Below are positions 1-8,445 of a stretch of 64,000 nucleotides of DNA, piece after piece. How positions within the stretch are numbered: the stretch's first letter is position 1; each line of letters starts with the position of its first letter. A model generated the notes under the pieces. It was given only the letters and a program-made list of their open reading frames with translations, made no database searches and was not told the origin of the DNA. This DNA comes from Caenicola sp034331105 (lineage in GTDB: Bacteria > Synergistota > Synergistia > Synergistales > Synergistaceae). The DNA lies in NCBI GenBank assembly GCA_034331105.1, contig JAXQGB010000014.1:332355-396354 (forward strand), written 5' to 3'. A program made the position numbers and the translations under genes.

Positions 1-89
1 GCTGTCCCTCCTGCATCGGGGCCGGAAACATTGGCATAAAAGCAAAAGACCTGACCAGGAAACTGCTTGACGATATCCTCTGCCCTTAA
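1..89 (+). CDS. C-terminal end of an unidentified protein (partial)
   Basis: An open frame enters from the left edge and stops with TAA at 87-89, giving about 28 residues that end KLLDDILCP. It contains a GAGNI tripeptide-like stretch that resembles the end of some Mur ligases, but this is far too short to name the protein. The stop codon overlaps by three bases the stop of the convergent ecfT gene. What is seen is only an open frame with sensible codons; its identity is unknown. Confidence 0.35.
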   Translation, partial: CPSCIGAGNIGIKAKDLTRKLLDDILCP

Positions 90-856
90 AACGGCACAAA
101 GGCCCCAGCTGCTGCCAATATCAATGCAAATATCGAGACCCCGATATCAGCCGTTCTGAATGGGTAACTCTTGTAGCCGCTCTCCCTCTTTCTGCAGTTG
201 AAACCGCGAAGCTCTGCGGAGATCGCTGCACCCTCTATCTTTCTTACAGATGTTATCAAAAGAGGTACACAAAGCGGAAAGATCAGGCCTATCTTTTTGA
301 ATATATTTTTTGTGTCAAAAGCAACTCCCCTGGCTGTCTGCGCCTCCATTATGCCTGCCATCTCGGCAGTGAAGACCGGAATGAACCTTATTGCTGTAGT
401 CAGCGAAAAAGCGTATTTGTAAGGTATCCCCACTCTTCCCACAAGAACGTTGGAAAGGTCGTTCATCTTTGTAATTGAGAGCATCAGTGCGAGAGGAAGC
501 GTGGCGCCTATAAGACGGAGAGCCATCATCAGCGAAAACATGAACCCCTTATCAGTAATATAGACATTAAATGGCAGAGAGAGAAGGATATTGCCCTCCC
601 TGATGAAAAAAACCTGTATGAAAAAAAGAAATGCGCAAAATTTTATGAGGGTCCTGAGCATTGCCAGAGCCCTTGATGATATTCCCGCAACAGAGGCCAT
701 GCCGATGTTCAGCAGGATGATCATAAGGCAGAAGAGGGGACTGTCTGTCACAAAGCATGAGACACAGAGCATCAGCGATAAAAAGATCTTTGCAAGAGGG
801 TTAAGCCTGTGAAGGAAAGAATCCCCGGGCGAATAGTCAAGGAAGCCGCCCATCAT
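86..856 (-). CDS. ecfT: ECF transporter transmembrane component EcfT
   Basis: Membrane coupling subunit of an energy-coupling-factor importer; it links the substrate-binding S component to the two ATPases. The 256-residue protein has several hydrophobic segments between residues 20 and 125 and the two Ala-Arg-Gly-type coupling-helix motifs diagnostic of EcfT, ARG near residue 175 and AELRG near 214-218. It is the last gene of a four-gene operon and its ATG overlaps the stop of the upstream ATPase gene (ATGA type), so translation is probably coupled. The position next to a TrpP-like S component and a tryptophan T-box suggests a dedicated tryptophan importer rather than a shared group II module, although the T unit could also serve S components elsewhere. 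Confidence 0.88.
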   Translation of the reverse strand: MMGGFLDYSPGDSFLHRLNPLAKIFLSLMLCVSCFVTDSPLFCLMIILLNIGMASVAGISSRALAMLRTLIKFCAFLFFIQVFFIREGNILLSLPFNVYITDKGFMFSLMMALRLIGATLPLALMLSITKMNDLSNVLVGRVGIPYKYAFSLTTAIRFIPVFTAEMAGIMEAQTARGVAFDTKNIFKKIGLIFPLCVPLLITSVRKIEGAAISAELRGFNCRKRESGYKSYPFRTADIGVSIFALILAAAGAFVPF

Positions 857-1659
857 TCTGCACCTCCTATCTTTTTCTTTACAGCCGAGACCATCTCATC
901 CACGGTAACGACATTTTCATATTCCGCTCCAAGCCTCAGGGCAAGTTCTGTTATCTGTGGCGGCAGAAGTGAGGCGCTTGCAAGAAGAGATTCGTCCCTG
1001 ATGATATCCTTTGTACTGCCGTGTGCAAGCAGCTCTCCGTCATTCAGGACCATTACCTCACGGGCAAAATCCTGCACTATCTCCATGTCGTGAGAGACCA
1101 TAAGCACTGTTGCTCCTTTTTTGTTTATTGAGCTTATGCATTCCATGATGTGCATGCATTCCCTGTAGTCAAGGCCTGTAGTCGGTTCATCCAAAAGCAG
1201 CAGCTCCGGTTCTGTCGCCAAGATCGAGGCCAGGACAAGCCTTTGCCGCTCACCTCTGCTCATGCTGAACGGATCTCTCTCCCCGTCAAGGGAAAATTCT
1301 TTAAGAGCCTTCTCACATCTCAACTCTATCTCTTCTTTCTCTTCCATCACGCATTCCAGGCTGAACCGTATCTCATCGCGGACCCTGTTTTTGCATATCT
1401 GCCTGTCGGGATCCTGGAAGAGAAAACCTGTAAATTTTGCTATCCGGCTCGTCCTGACCAAAGCTGTATCAAAACCTCCTACATTTACAGCGCCACGGGA
1501 GGGTTTCAACAGTCCGTTGCAAAGCCTTGCAAGAGTAGACTTTCCTGCTCCGTTCGCTCCGATGAGTGCGGTGAAATCACCTTTTTTTAGCTCAAAAGAG
1601 ACATCACTGATTATCTTTATTCCGTTAGTCGAGTAAGACACGTTATCAAAGCGGATCAT
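853..1659 (-). CDS. ECF transporter ATPase (second EcfA)
   Basis: ABC ATPase of the ECF importer. The 268-residue protein shows Walker A GANGAGKS (about 34-41), a Q-loop in FQDPDRQ (81-87), the signature as MSRGERQ (133-139), Walker B LLLLDEPTTGLD (from 153) and the H-loop in VSHD. The signature SRGE in place of SGGQ is a mild variation seen in some EcfA proteins. Its start overlaps the end of the preceding ATPase gene by four bases. Together with the 279-residue ATPase it would form the EcfA-EcfA' heterodimer that binds the coupling helices of EcfT. Confidence 0.88.
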   Translation of the reverse strand: MIRFDNVSYSTNGIKIISDVSFELKKGDFTALIGANGAGKSTLARLCNGLLKPSRGAVNVGGFDTALVRTSRIAKFTGFLFQDPDRQICKNRVRDEIRFSLECVMEEKEEIELRCEKALKEFSLDGERDPFSMSRGERQRLVLASILATEPELLLLDEPTTGLDYRECMHIMECISSINKKGATVLMVSHDMEIVQDFAREVMVLNDGELLAHGSTKDIIRDESLLASASLLPPQITELALRLGAEYENVVTVDEMVSAVKKKIGGAE

Positions 1660-2495
1660 AACGTTATGCTCCTTACCATCTTTTCCGCCTCTGGGATATT
1701 GACGGGTACCGGCCCCATATAAAGATTTTCATCCCTTAGTCTGTCAGCAAGGGTTACGACCCTTGGACAGTTTACACCTGCACTCTCCATCTCTCTGCTG
1801 CTTTTAAGCACCTCGGAGACCGGCCCGTTCAGGATGACCCTTCCCCTGTCCATAACTGCCAGGCTCCCGGCGAATTCGCAAAGAAGCATGATTTTCTGTT
1901 CTACCACAACGATGGTGACCCCATGTTTTTCGTTCAGTTCTCTCAGAAGCTGGAATATCTGGCGGCTGCTCTGCGGATCCAGCTCTCCCGTCGGCTCATC
2001 CAGGACAAGTACATCAGGCATTAGTGCTATGATCGCAGATATCGCCACTTTCTGCTTCTGCCCGCCGCTAAGGGTAGCTATGTTCCTCTCCCTTAGGTTT
2101 CTGATGCCGATTTTATCCAGGGCATCTGTCAACCGTTTTTCAATTTCATCGCGAGGAACTGAGAAATTTTCAAGTCCAAACAGTATCTCATCCTCTACCA
2201 CGGACGAGACCATCTGGCTCTCAAAATCCTGGCGGACGCTTCCGACCATCCCGGCAAGCTGCTCCGGCTTATTCTCGACCGTGTCAGAACCGTTAACTTC
2301 AACTGAACCGTAATAATCTCCGTGGAAATGATGGGGGATAATGCCATTGATCGCATGCAGCAGAGTCGTCTTGCCTGCTCCGCTGCTCCCTATGACACCT
2401 AAGAAATCCCCCCTGCGTACTGTAATATCAACATTTTTCAGGGCTTCTTCCCTGCCGCCGTCATATTTAAAAGAGAGTCCGCTTATCCTGATCAT
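1656..2495 (-). CDS. ECF transporter ATPase (first EcfA)
   Basis: ABC ATPase, 279 residues, with Walker A GSSGAGKT (36-43), Q-loop near residue 89 (VRQDFESQ), canonical signature LSGGQ (142-146) and Walker B VLVLDEPTGELD (from 162). It lies 9 bp downstream of the S component gene and overlaps the next ATPase gene. Two ATPases, a T protein and an S protein in one operon is the standard full ECF module. The two ATPases are clearly different from each other, consistent with a heterodimer in which one site may be catalytically dominant. Confidence 0.88.
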   Translation of the reverse strand: MIRISGLSFKYDGGREEALKNVDITVRRGDFLGVIGSSGAGKTTLLHAINGIIPHHFHGDYYGSVEVNGSDTVENKPEQLAGMVGSVRQDFESQMVSSVVEDEILFGLENFSVPRDEIEKRLTDALDKIGIRNLRERNIATLSGGQKQKVAISAIIALMPDVLVLDEPTGELDPQSSRQIFQLLRELNEKHGVTIVVVEQKIMLLCEFAGSLAVMDRGRVILNGPVSEVLKSSREMESAGVNCPRVVTLADRLRDENLYMGPVPVNIPEAEKMVRSITL

Positions 2496-2504
2496 TTTCT
2501 TTGA

Positions 2505-3074
2505 TCAGTTTCTTTTCAGCGCAAGCTTCAATGGCACATAAAGGATCTGCACTATCACTGAGTTTATCGCAGCAGTTCCAAATATTATTCCCATGAAGAT
2601 GGCCAGCGGCACCGGCTTGACATCAGCGCCCGCATAAAAGATAAAGTACATTACCGCAATGAATGTAAAACCGCTCGCCAATGTGCTGATAAATGTGCTG
2701 ATGACAGGTATCGGGGAAAATTTACCCTGCTTTATGGGAATATGCATAAAAGCTGCCATGACCAGGGCACCAAGAAGTTCACTAACGAAATTGATATACG
2801 GCGTTCCCGGGAAGAACTGGCAGATCGCTCCTGCAAGAAGGCCGATCACTGCGGCCTCTTTGAATCTCGGCCTTATGATAAGTATTGAAAGGCAGTACAT
2901 CGCAATAATAAAATTCGGTTTCATGCCCATCGAAAACATGGAACCGACAAAAAATTTGAGGACTGCCCCCGCTGCAAGCAGCACTCCCACAAGAAGCACA
3001 TCTGATATTGAAAGGCCCTCTCTCTTCTCAACTGCCACAACTCTCTGCTCTCTTACTGCTGCTCTCTGCTCCAT
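2505..3074 (-). CDS. ECF S component, tryptophan transporter TrpP-like
   Basis: Small membrane protein (189 residues from the ATG at 3074) with about five to six hydrophobic segments, matching the substrate-specific S components of the tryptophan family (TrpP). The assignment to tryptophan rests on the family resemblance plus the T-box leader immediately upstream, whose specifier codon reads UGG. The first 22 residues are unusually rich in Glu, Gln and Arg and are encoded by a purine-only-like tract that continues from the leader. An in-frame TTG three codons upstream is possible but the ATG has better spacing from the GGGTTGG stretch. Confidence 0.78.
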   Translation of the reverse strand: MEQRAAVREQRVVAVEKREGLSISDVLLVGVLLAAGAVLKFFVGSMFSMGMKPNFIIAMYCLSILIIRPRFKEAAVIGLLAGAICQFFPGTPYINFVSELLGALVMAAFMHIPIKQGKFSPIPVISTFISTLASGFTFIAVMYFIFYAGADVKPVPLAIFMGIIFGTAAINSVIVQILYVPLKLALKRN

Positions 3075-3147
3075 AATTACCAACCCTTTCTCGTCTTGAC
3101 TGCTCTCTCTTCTCTTCTTTGCTCTCTCTTATTTTTACGCTCTAAGG

Positions 3148-3425
3148 TATCTATGTATAAAAAAATCTGCCCTTTGAATTCTCAAAGGACAGATATATTT
3201 CATCTGCGGTACCACCTTAGTTGATCCGAACCGGACCCTCTCTAACGGATGTGCCGTCACACACCCTGCCGTTTACGCCGGCATACGTCTCGGATACTCG
3301 GCTTTCGCCTTTGACCTCGCCCTCGGTGGTCCATTTGCCGATCTGCTTTTCCGCAGGGTTCTCATCATCCCCCGCTCTCTGTAGGCGCATGAAACGGTTT
3401 GATCTCCACTTCATCGGTTTGAATA
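3148..3425 (-). promoter_or_regulatory. T-box riboswitch, tRNA-Trp specific
   Basis: Reading the minus strand, the leader has the Stem I signature AGAGAG followed by GGGGGATGATGAGAACC (3363-3385), a specifier region AAATGGACCACC with TGG at 3331-3333, and the T-box core AAGGTGGTACCGC (about 3206-3218). The core is followed by the competing terminator. T-boxes sense uncharged tRNA: the tRNA acceptor end pairs with the T-box bulge and prevents termination. A UGG specifier means tRNA-Trp, which fits the TrpP-like S component as first gene. The element should switch on the importer when tryptophan is scarce. Confidence 0.88.
3159..3194 (-). terminator. T-box terminator hairpin
   Basis: On the minus strand the stem CTGTCCTTTGA / TCAAAGGGCAG with a short GAAT loop is followed by seven T. 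It sits directly after the T-box core, as expected for the terminator that competes with the antiterminator. Confidence 0.85.
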
Positions 3426-3713
3426 TTTATAATATTGGAGTGAAAATTACCATCAAAACCTTTAATTGTCAACACATGTCTGTGTATATTTTACATAAAT
3501 GAAAAAATATCCCGGTATCACCTGTTTGAATACGATCAAGTGCCTTTTGCAGCCTTAAACCTCCCGACCCGAAACAAGGTCATGGAATTGTATGATTTAA
3601 TAAAGTATTACTCTATCAAAACAAGAACTGACAAATTATATTTCTTGATAAATAATGCTTCAAATCTCGCTTTTCTCTGTTATTATTTACGGGTGGATAA
3701 GGGAAGTGATAAC

Positions 3714-4505
3714 TTGAGTGAACTGTTGACCGGAGAGAAATTGATCAGGGCTGTCGATGACAGACTGGATATATTGAAATGCAAGGTTATTGCAATTACA
3801 GGCGGCGGAGGAAAAACTTCCCTGATGTTTGCGCTGGGGCGATATTCTGCAGAAGATGCTTTTACACTGCTTACAACCACTACAAAGATCTTTCCTCCCC
3901 AAAAGGATGTGTGTCCGTTTGAAATAATTGCCAGGCCGGATGACCTCATCAAAGAGCTGGAAGATGCTGTCCAACTCCCTTCAATGGTAACTGCCGCGAA
4001 AGAGAAAAGCGGAGAAAAACTTTCCGGTTATACAACTGAGGATATCGCAGAGATCGTTTCAAAAAGCCGTGTCGGAAGAACGATCGTTGAAGCAGACGGC
4101 TCCAGGGGACTTTCGCTGAAGGCTTATGAAGAGTGGGAACCGCCTGTGCCTGCTGTTTCAGATTGTCACTTTGTAGTGATGGGCGCAGATATATTCACAG
4201 CCCCGATATCTCCTTTGAACGTCTTTCGTTTTGACATCCTGAGGGATAAATTTGCGATCCAGCCCGGTGAATGTCTTTCTTTCGCCAATTGTGCCGCTAC
4301 GCTCTCAAACAGGGATGAGTACCTGAAAAACTCTCCTGAAAGTGCCCGCAGGATCCTTTTTATCAACAAATGCGACCTTTTGACCGACGAAATGCTGGCT
4401 GAGATATCAGAAAAGTTCCCGCCTCTTCTGAAAGGTTATGATCACATGATCATGGGATCGATAAAAATGGACAAACTCTACCTTATCACGGACCTGTCAA
4501 GATGA
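3714..4505 (+). CDS. yqeC: Selenium-dependent hydroxylase accessory protein YqeC-like
   Basis: Putative maturation factor for selenium-dependent molybdenum hydroxylases (YqeC family, function known mainly from gene association). The nucleotide-binding loop TGGGGKT lies at about residues 29-35, followed by a TTTTKI segment and VEADGSRG. The open frame extends back to 3540, but the extra 58 residues do not look like the family, while TTG at 3714 has a GGGAAG Shine-Dalgarno and gives 263 residues, close to the family length. It overlaps the mocA-like gene by four bases (ATGA), so the two are coupled. Its expected client is the hydroxylase at 45.1-48.7 kb. Confidence 0.82.
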   Translation: MSELLTGEKLIRAVDDRLDILKCKVIAITGGGGKTSLMFALGRYSAEDAFTLLTTTTKIFPPQKDVCPFEIIARPDDLIKELEDAVQLPSMVTAAKEKSGEKLSGYTTEDIAEIVSKSRVGRTIVEADGSRGLSLKAYEEWEPPVPAVSDCHFVVMGADIFTAPISPLNVFRFDILRDKFAIQPGECLSFANCAATLSNRDEYLKNSPESARRILFINKCDLLTDEMLAEISEKFPPLLKGYDHMIMGSIKMDKLYLITDLSR

Positions 4506-5080
4506 ACGCGATACTGTTGGCTGCAGGACTTTCAAAAAGGATGGGGGTCCAGAAGCTGTTGCTTCCGTTCGCAGGAAGCACGGTGATCGAGACCGTTATC
4601 AAAAATATGTATGGAGGAGGCCTGGATCCCATTATCGCAGTATTTTCCCGGGAAGTGGCTGACAAGGTGCAGGAAAGGCCCGAATGGCTTCGCATCGGAA
4701 TAAATAATGCCCCCGAGAGAGGACAGTCCAGCTCACTGGCAATTGCCCTGGATATGCTGCCTGATAATGAGGATTTCTGCATTATGCTTGGCGACCTGCC
4801 TTTAGTAGGCCGGGAAGAGATCAAAGGACTGCGTGAACTTTTTTCTTCGATCCCCTCAGGCAAAACTGTTTTCACTCCTTGCAGGAGCGGAGTTTTCGGC
4901 CACCCCATGTTTTACCGTGCGATATGGAAAAACAGGTTCAAAACCGCACAGGGAGACGCGGGAGGAAGGAACATCCTCATGGACCACAAAGAGGAAATAG
5001 TCACATCAGAAGCGCCTGACTGCCATTTCCGCGATATAGACACCCCTGACGATTACAAAAATTTAGTAAAGAAAAACTGA
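4502..5080 (+). CDS. mocA: MocA-like molybdopterin cytidylyltransferase
   Basis: Nucleotidyltransferase of the MobA/MocA family, 192 residues. The N-terminal LAAGLSKRMG with a following Lys (residues 6-19) is the nucleotide-binding signature, GDLPLVG (about 98-104) provides the metal-binding Asp, and DIDTPDDY near the C-terminus is typical of MocA. It would convert molybdopterin to the cytosine dinucleotide form used by xanthine dehydrogenase-family enzymes. Coupling to yqeC and the nearby purine permease support a role in a purine hydroxylase system. A selenium-hydroxylase-specific member of the family is the likeliest reading. Confidence 0.83.
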   Translation: MNAILLAAGLSKRMGVQKLLLPFAGSTVIETVIKNMYGGGLDPIIAVFSREVADKVQERPEWLRIGINNAPERGQSSSLAIALDMLPDNEDFCIMLGDLPLVGREEIKGLRELFSSIPSGKTVFTPCRSGVFGHPMFYRAIWKNRFKTAQGDAGGRNILMDHKEEIVTSEAPDCHFRDIDTPDDYKNLVKKN

Positions 5081-5183
5081 TTTGTCTATGGATTTTTACC
5101 AACAATCGGCATATAATATCCCCGAAGGTTTTTTGCAACCGATTGCAGAAGTTTCTCTCTGCTAAATTCCCTGGAGGTGTATC

Positions 5184-6563
5184 ATGGCAAAAAAACAGTT
5201 AGTTTACGGTATCGACGACCGTCCGCCGACACCAATACTTATTCTTGCCGGCGCTCAGCATGTACTCACACTGTTCGGAGCAACAACACTCGTGCCGCTG
5301 ATCTTCGGACCGGCTATGGGTATGACTACCCAACAGATAGGCGCTTTTATCGGATGTGTTTATTTTTCAATGGGTATCGCAACTTTGATCCAGACCCACC
5401 CCAAACTTGGATCCGGGCTTCCTATAGTACAGGGCTCAAGTTTCAGCTTCATCCCCCCAATAATGACTATCATAGGAGCATATAAGGCTTTGGGACCGGA
5501 TGTGGTAATGCAGTACATCGGAGGGTCTCTCCTGATAGGAGGTCTCGTACTTTCTCTCCTCGGATACAGCAAGCTTATCGGACATGTCAGAAAGTTCATC
5601 ACTCCCGTAGTTATAGGTCCGACGATCATGGCGATAGGATTCACGCTTGCACCCGTTGCAATTCAGTTCAATGCAGCAAACTACTGGCCGATATCACTTC
5701 TTGTTGTTGCTCTCGTTTTCTTTTTCAGCCTCTGCAGCAAGAACAAATACTGCAATATTTTTGCAGTCCTGGGCTCAATAACTATTGCTTACCTTATATG
5801 CCTTTCCCTTTCTTTCACAGGAATATTTCAGGAAGGACACGCTGCTTATGTCAACCTCAGCAACGTAGTTGCAGCGCCCTGGATCCGCTATAAACTCTTC
5901 ATGCCGTGGGGTGTCCCCAAGTTCTCAGGGCTGGCGATCGGAGCTATCTCCGCAGGGTTTTTCTGCGTAATGATCGAGTCGATCGGGGACTACCACAACT
6001 GTTCATTTGCCGCAGGGATAGACGATCCGACTCCTGAGCAGATAAACAAAGGCATCGGGGCAGAAGGCATAGGATGTGCCCTTTCGGGGGTTCTTGGCTC
6101 GGTAGGCACGACCTCCTACACCGAAAACATCGGCCTTATAGGCCTCACTGGCGTGGCAAGCAGGCACGTGGTAAGAGCAGGCGCAGTGATACTTATTATC
6201 CTTTCGCTGGTCGGCAAGCTCGGCGCACTGATCGCTACAATGCCCTCACCTGTTATAGGCGGAGCATACATCACCCTCTTCGGGACCATCGGAGCGCTCG
6301 GTATCCAGAACCTGATGAGAGCGGACATGGGAAGCCAGAGAAACGTACTTATAGTCGGCTTCTCCTTCCTCATGGCGCTGGGACTCCCGGGATGGGTCGA
6401 GCCCAACCAGGCTCTCTTCACAGGAGCCCTTGGAAACACTTTCGGGGGAATGATATGGGCCATTATGAAGACCCCCATGGCTGTCGCAGGTATCCTTGCT
6501 GCAATTTGCGACAATGTGATCCCCGGTACTGACGAAGAGCGCGGAATTAAAAGCAATAAGTAA
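5184..6563 (+). CDS. NCS2 family purine/uracil permease
   Basis: Integral membrane symporter of the nucleobase-ascorbate (NAT/NCS2) family, 459 residues and about 12-14 hydrophobic segments. QHV near residue 25 and the NAT signature E-N-x-G-x4-T-G (TENIGLIGLTG, about residue 310) are visible. A strong GGAGGT lies upstream of the ATG. The neighbouring hydroxylase maturation genes suggest xanthine or urate rather than uracil as substrate, but residues alone do not settle this. A strong terminator follows. Confidence 0.85.
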   Translation: MAKKQLVYGIDDRPPTPILILAGAQHVLTLFGATTLVPLIFGPAMGMTTQQIGAFIGCVYFSMGIATLIQTHPKLGSGLPIVQGSSFSFIPPIMTIIGAYKALGPDVVMQYIGGSLLIGGLVLSLLGYSKLIGHVRKFITPVVIGPTIMAIGFTLAPVAIQFNAANYWPISLLVVALVFFFSLCSKNKYCNIFAVLGSITIAYLICLSLSFTGIFQEGHAAYVNLSNVVAAPWIRYKLFMPWGVPKFSGLAIGAISAGFFCVMIESIGDYHNCSFAAGIDDPTPEQINKGIGAEGIGCALSGVLGSVGTTSYTENIGLIGLTGVASRHVVRAGAVILIILSLVGKLGALIATMPSPVIGGAYITLFGTIGALGIQNLMRADMGSQRNVLIVGFSFLMALGLPGWVEPNQALFTGALGNTFGGMIWAIMKTPMAVAGILAAICDNVIPGTDEERGIKSNK

Positions 6564-6590
6564 AAAGAGCAGCGATAATGTGTGATTGAT

Positions 6591-6628
6591 TCGGGACCCC
6601 CGATATTCCGGGGGTCCCGAATTTATTA
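6591..6628 (+). terminator. Rho-independent terminator after the NCS2 permease
   Basis: Stem TCGGGACCCCCG / CGGGGGTCCCGA with a short ATATTC loop, followed by a T-rich AT tract. The remaining bases up to 6781 are AT-rich and probably hold the arn operon promoter, which I could not place with confidence. Confidence 0.88.
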
Positions 6629-6781
6629 TTTACTTATTTAATTTATCCTCCCTTTAAACTATAATTGTCTATCGAGTGCCTCATCTTATAAGCAGATCAT
6701 GAAAATTAATATATTATTATTAAATTCATTGCATTATTTTAAGACTGCATTCAATTCAAACAGGAAGGTGCTGCGGCCTTA

Positions 6782-8443
6782 ATGGAATTTTCACAGAAAA
6801 AAAAGAGGTTCCTGGTAATTGGAATAGCCATTCTTATTCTCACTGTATACTTTGTCCCGCTGGGTTGGCACGGACTCCTTGAGCCGGATGAAGGAAGATA
6901 CTCCGAGATCCCGAGGGAAATGGTCGAATCGGGTGATTTTGTAACACCCCGGCTTAATTACGTAAAATATTTTGAAAAACCCGTACTCCTCTATTGGATG
7001 AATGCTGCCAGTTTTATTGCTTTTGGTGAGAATGAATTCGCGGCACGCTTTCCGACGGCTCTAAGCGGTGTCCTGGGGGCACTCATAACTGCCCTTCTCT
7101 GTGCTTCGGTATTTGGCAAAAGGGCCGGTTCCATTGCAGGAGCAGTGACGGCCCTCTCCCTTTTGTATTTTGCCATTGGGACTATTACCCTTACCGACAT
7201 GCCACTCTCGCTTTTTTTAACTGCGGCACTTTCTGCCTTTTATTATGGGCACATCAAAAACGACAGAAGGTGGTTCCTCGCCTTTTACGCATCTGTGGCA
7301 CTGGGATTGCTTGCAAAAGGCCTGATAGCGATAGTCCTGCCGGGCGGGATAATTTTCTGGTATATCATTTTTACAAAAAAATGGCGCCTTATCCTTGATG
7401 CCATTTACCTGCCGGGAATAGCGCTCTTTTTCCTGATAGCCTTCCCCTGGTTTTACATGGTCAGCCGTGAGAACCCTGATTTCCTCTATTTCTTCTTTGT
7501 AAGGGAACATTTCCTGCGCTATGCCACAAAAATACACAGCCGCTATGAGCCATTCTGGTTTTTCATACCGATGATCCCGGTCGGACTCATGCCCTGGACC
7601 GGTTTTTTCTTCTCCCTTTTCAGCAGGGAGAGTGTCCTTAGGTCGCCTGCAGACAAGGATAAGAAGGATGCCAATATTTACCTGCTCTCATGGTTCACGG
7701 TCATCTTTGTATTCTTCTCACTTTCAAGTTCAAAACTTATTCCCTACATCGTCCCCTGCTTCCCTCCTCTTGCTATACTGATAGCATCTGACATAGACAG
7801 GATGATAGAACGCGGGAAATGGCACGGGAAAGCGCTGATTTTCTCTATAGTCTCCGGTGGCCTCTTTTCTGCAGCTTTGATCATATATACGTTAACAGGC
7901 GGCAGAGTTGATCCTGCAGACACTCTTCCGTCCGCACTTGCAATTTCTGCAGGTCTGCTCGCAGGACCTGTTCTGGCACTGTTTATAACAAGGAAGGGCA
8001 GCCGGAACGCCTACGAAAAGGCAGTGGCAGTTCTTTGTCTTTCTGCCGTGGTCTATATAGCAGCTCACTACGGTGTATATGACATAATGGGAAAGACCCG
8101 TTCCACCAAAGGCATCTCTGAGGTGATAATGAAAGAAAAACTCCCTGACGAGACCATAGCAGTTTACGGCGAGATCCTTCAGGGGATACCCTTTTATACA
8201 AAACAGCGTGTTATGCTGATAGACAGCATGGGAGAACTTGAGTTCGGCGCAGGAAAACCTGAAGGTAAAGGGTGGTTCCCCACCGCTGAAGAGTTCCTGC
8301 CTGAATGGAAGTCTAAAGACCGCGAATTTGTGCTTGTAATAGAAAAAGAGAGGCTCGATGGTCTTTTTGAAGATGGGAAGACCTATGAAACAAAAAAAAT
8401 CGAGCATGATGACTATCTTATTCTTTTCAACAGGAGGCCCTAA
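6782..8443 (+). CDS. arnT: Aminoarabinose transferase ArnT-like (GT83/GT39)
   Basis: Inner-membrane GT-C glycosyltransferase that moves 4-amino-4-deoxy-L-arabinose from its undecaprenyl-phosphate carrier to lipid A, lowering the negative charge and giving resistance to cationic peptides. The 553-residue protein has an N-terminal membrane segment, then LEPDEGRYSEIPREM (about 33-47), the conserved acidic loop of ArnT, and roughly 12 membrane segments before a soluble periplasmic tail. It is the first gene of an eight-gene arn operon and lies 2 bp from arnB. The arn context makes ArnT more likely than a generic PMT-like transferase. Confidence 0.87.
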   Translation: MEFSQKKKRFLVIGIAILILTVYFVPLGWHGLLEPDEGRYSEIPREMVESGDFVTPRLNYVKYFEKPVLLYWMNAASFIAFGENEFAARFPTALSGVLGALITALLCASVFGKRAGSIAGAVTALSLLYFAIGTITLTDMPLSLFLTAALSAFYYGHIKNDRRWFLAFYASVALGLLAKGLIAIVLPGGIIFWYIIFTKKWRLILDAIYLPGIALFFLIAFPWFYMVSRENPDFLYFFFVREHFLRYATKIHSRYEPFWFFIPMIPVGLMPWTGFFFSLFSRESVLRSPADKDKKDANIYLLSWFTVIFVFFSLSSSKLIPYIVPCFPPLAILIASDIDRMIERGKWHGKALIFSIVSGGLFSAALIIYTLTGGRVDPADTLPSALAISAGLLAGPVLALFITRKGSRNAYEKAVAVLCLSAVVYIAAHYGVYDIMGKTRSTKGISEVIMKEKLPDETIAVYGEILQGIPFYTKQRVMLIDSMGELEFGAGKPEGKGWFPTAEEFLPEWKSKDREFVLVIEKERLDGLFEDGKTYETKKIEHDDYLILFNRRP

Positions 8444-8445
8444 AA

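Noticed and set aside
3540..3713. 58-residue N-terminal extension of YqeC
   Set aside because: No family similarity and no ribosome binding site at 3540, while TTG at 3714 has one and gives the usual length.
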